In this document: positions 5,289-5,365 of the stretch, in pieces | Layout: every line of letters starts with the position of its first letter | How positions within the stretch are numbered: position 1 is the stretch's first letter | Source of the DNA: Microcaldota archaeon | GTDB lineage: Archaea; Micrarchaeota; Micrarchaeia; Micrarchaeales; CABMGC01 | Direction of reading: 5' to 3' | Length of the DNA stretch: 5,365 nucleotides | Assembly: GCA_027314465.1 (NCBI GenBank) | Contig: DAHVAU010000050.1 | Span: 1-5,365 of the forward strand | Notes under the pieces: model-generated | What the model was told of the DNA's origin: nothing | What the model saw: the letters and a program-made list of their open reading frames with translations, nothing else | Databases searched by the model: none | Made by a program: the position numbers and the translations under genes

Positions 5289-5365
5289 AGTTCATGTCCA
5301 TTCCTGAGCCTATGTACGCTATTATGAATCCTATCAGGGATTCGGAAAGCAGCGCACCAGCGGCG
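5287..5365 (-). CDS. C-terminal end of a membrane protein, gene continues past the right edge
   Basis: The minus strand is open from the window edge to the TAA at 5289-5287, giving 25 complete codons. These encode a hydrophobic segment (AGALLSESLIGFIIAYIGSG) ending in MDMN, the likely last transmembrane helix and short tail of an integral membrane protein. The terminator-like structures just beyond the stop support a real gene end. The pattern weakly recalls the C-terminus of OPT-family oligopeptide transporters, but with so few residues this is only a guess. Confidence 0.6.
   Translation of the reverse strand, partial: AAGALLSESLIGFIIAYIGSGMDMN

Overview
The window looks archaeal. Genes are preceded by BRE/TATA-type promoters (for example TTATATA at 4511-4517 and TTTAAATA on the minus strand at 2514-2507), with short or near-absent leaders. 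The single clear Shine-Dalgarno, GGTGAT at 1361-1366, fits an archaeal 16S tail. Arginine is often AGG/AGA and isoleucine is often ATA. The first two genes encode the archaeal two-subunit type of 2-oxoacid:ferredoxin oxidoreductase. I cannot name the lineage from this stretch. An acidophile-associated group (Thermoplasmata- or Micrarchaeota-like) is a guess.

Layout: (1) 1-2280, plus strand: the 3' part of a fused gamma-alpha subunit gene and the complete beta subunit gene of a 2-oxoacid:ferredoxin oxidoreductase, overlapping by 14 bases and translationally coupled. (2) 2281-3700, minus strand: a 65-residue basic zinc-ribbon protein with its own promoter, and upstream of it a 12-helix MFS transporter. 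The zinc-ribbon stop codon abuts the beta-subunit stop codon, forming TGATCA. (3) 3701-3889: a divergent control region with a palindromic TATA element, a 13-bp inverted repeat and an 11-bp direct repeat. (4) 3890-4498, plus: an NADPH-dependent FMN reductase family flavoprotein. (5) 4559-5233, plus: an unrecognised membrane protein, predicted as two helices flanking an external domain, with a good BRE/TATA promoter. (6) 5234-5365: terminator-like hairpins, then the last 25 codons of a minus-strand membrane protein gene that continues beyond the window.

Functionally, the first pair couples CoA-dependent oxidative decarboxylation of a 2-oxoacid to ferredoxin reduction, which is core metabolism. 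The divergently transcribed transporter and flavin reductase share a control region and could respond together to a redox-active or toxic compound, but that is inference from layout only. The most useful unknowns are the small zinc-ribbon protein and the two-helix membrane protein. I see no CRISPR, mobile element, tRNA or rRNA, and no clear sign of a new multi-gene system.
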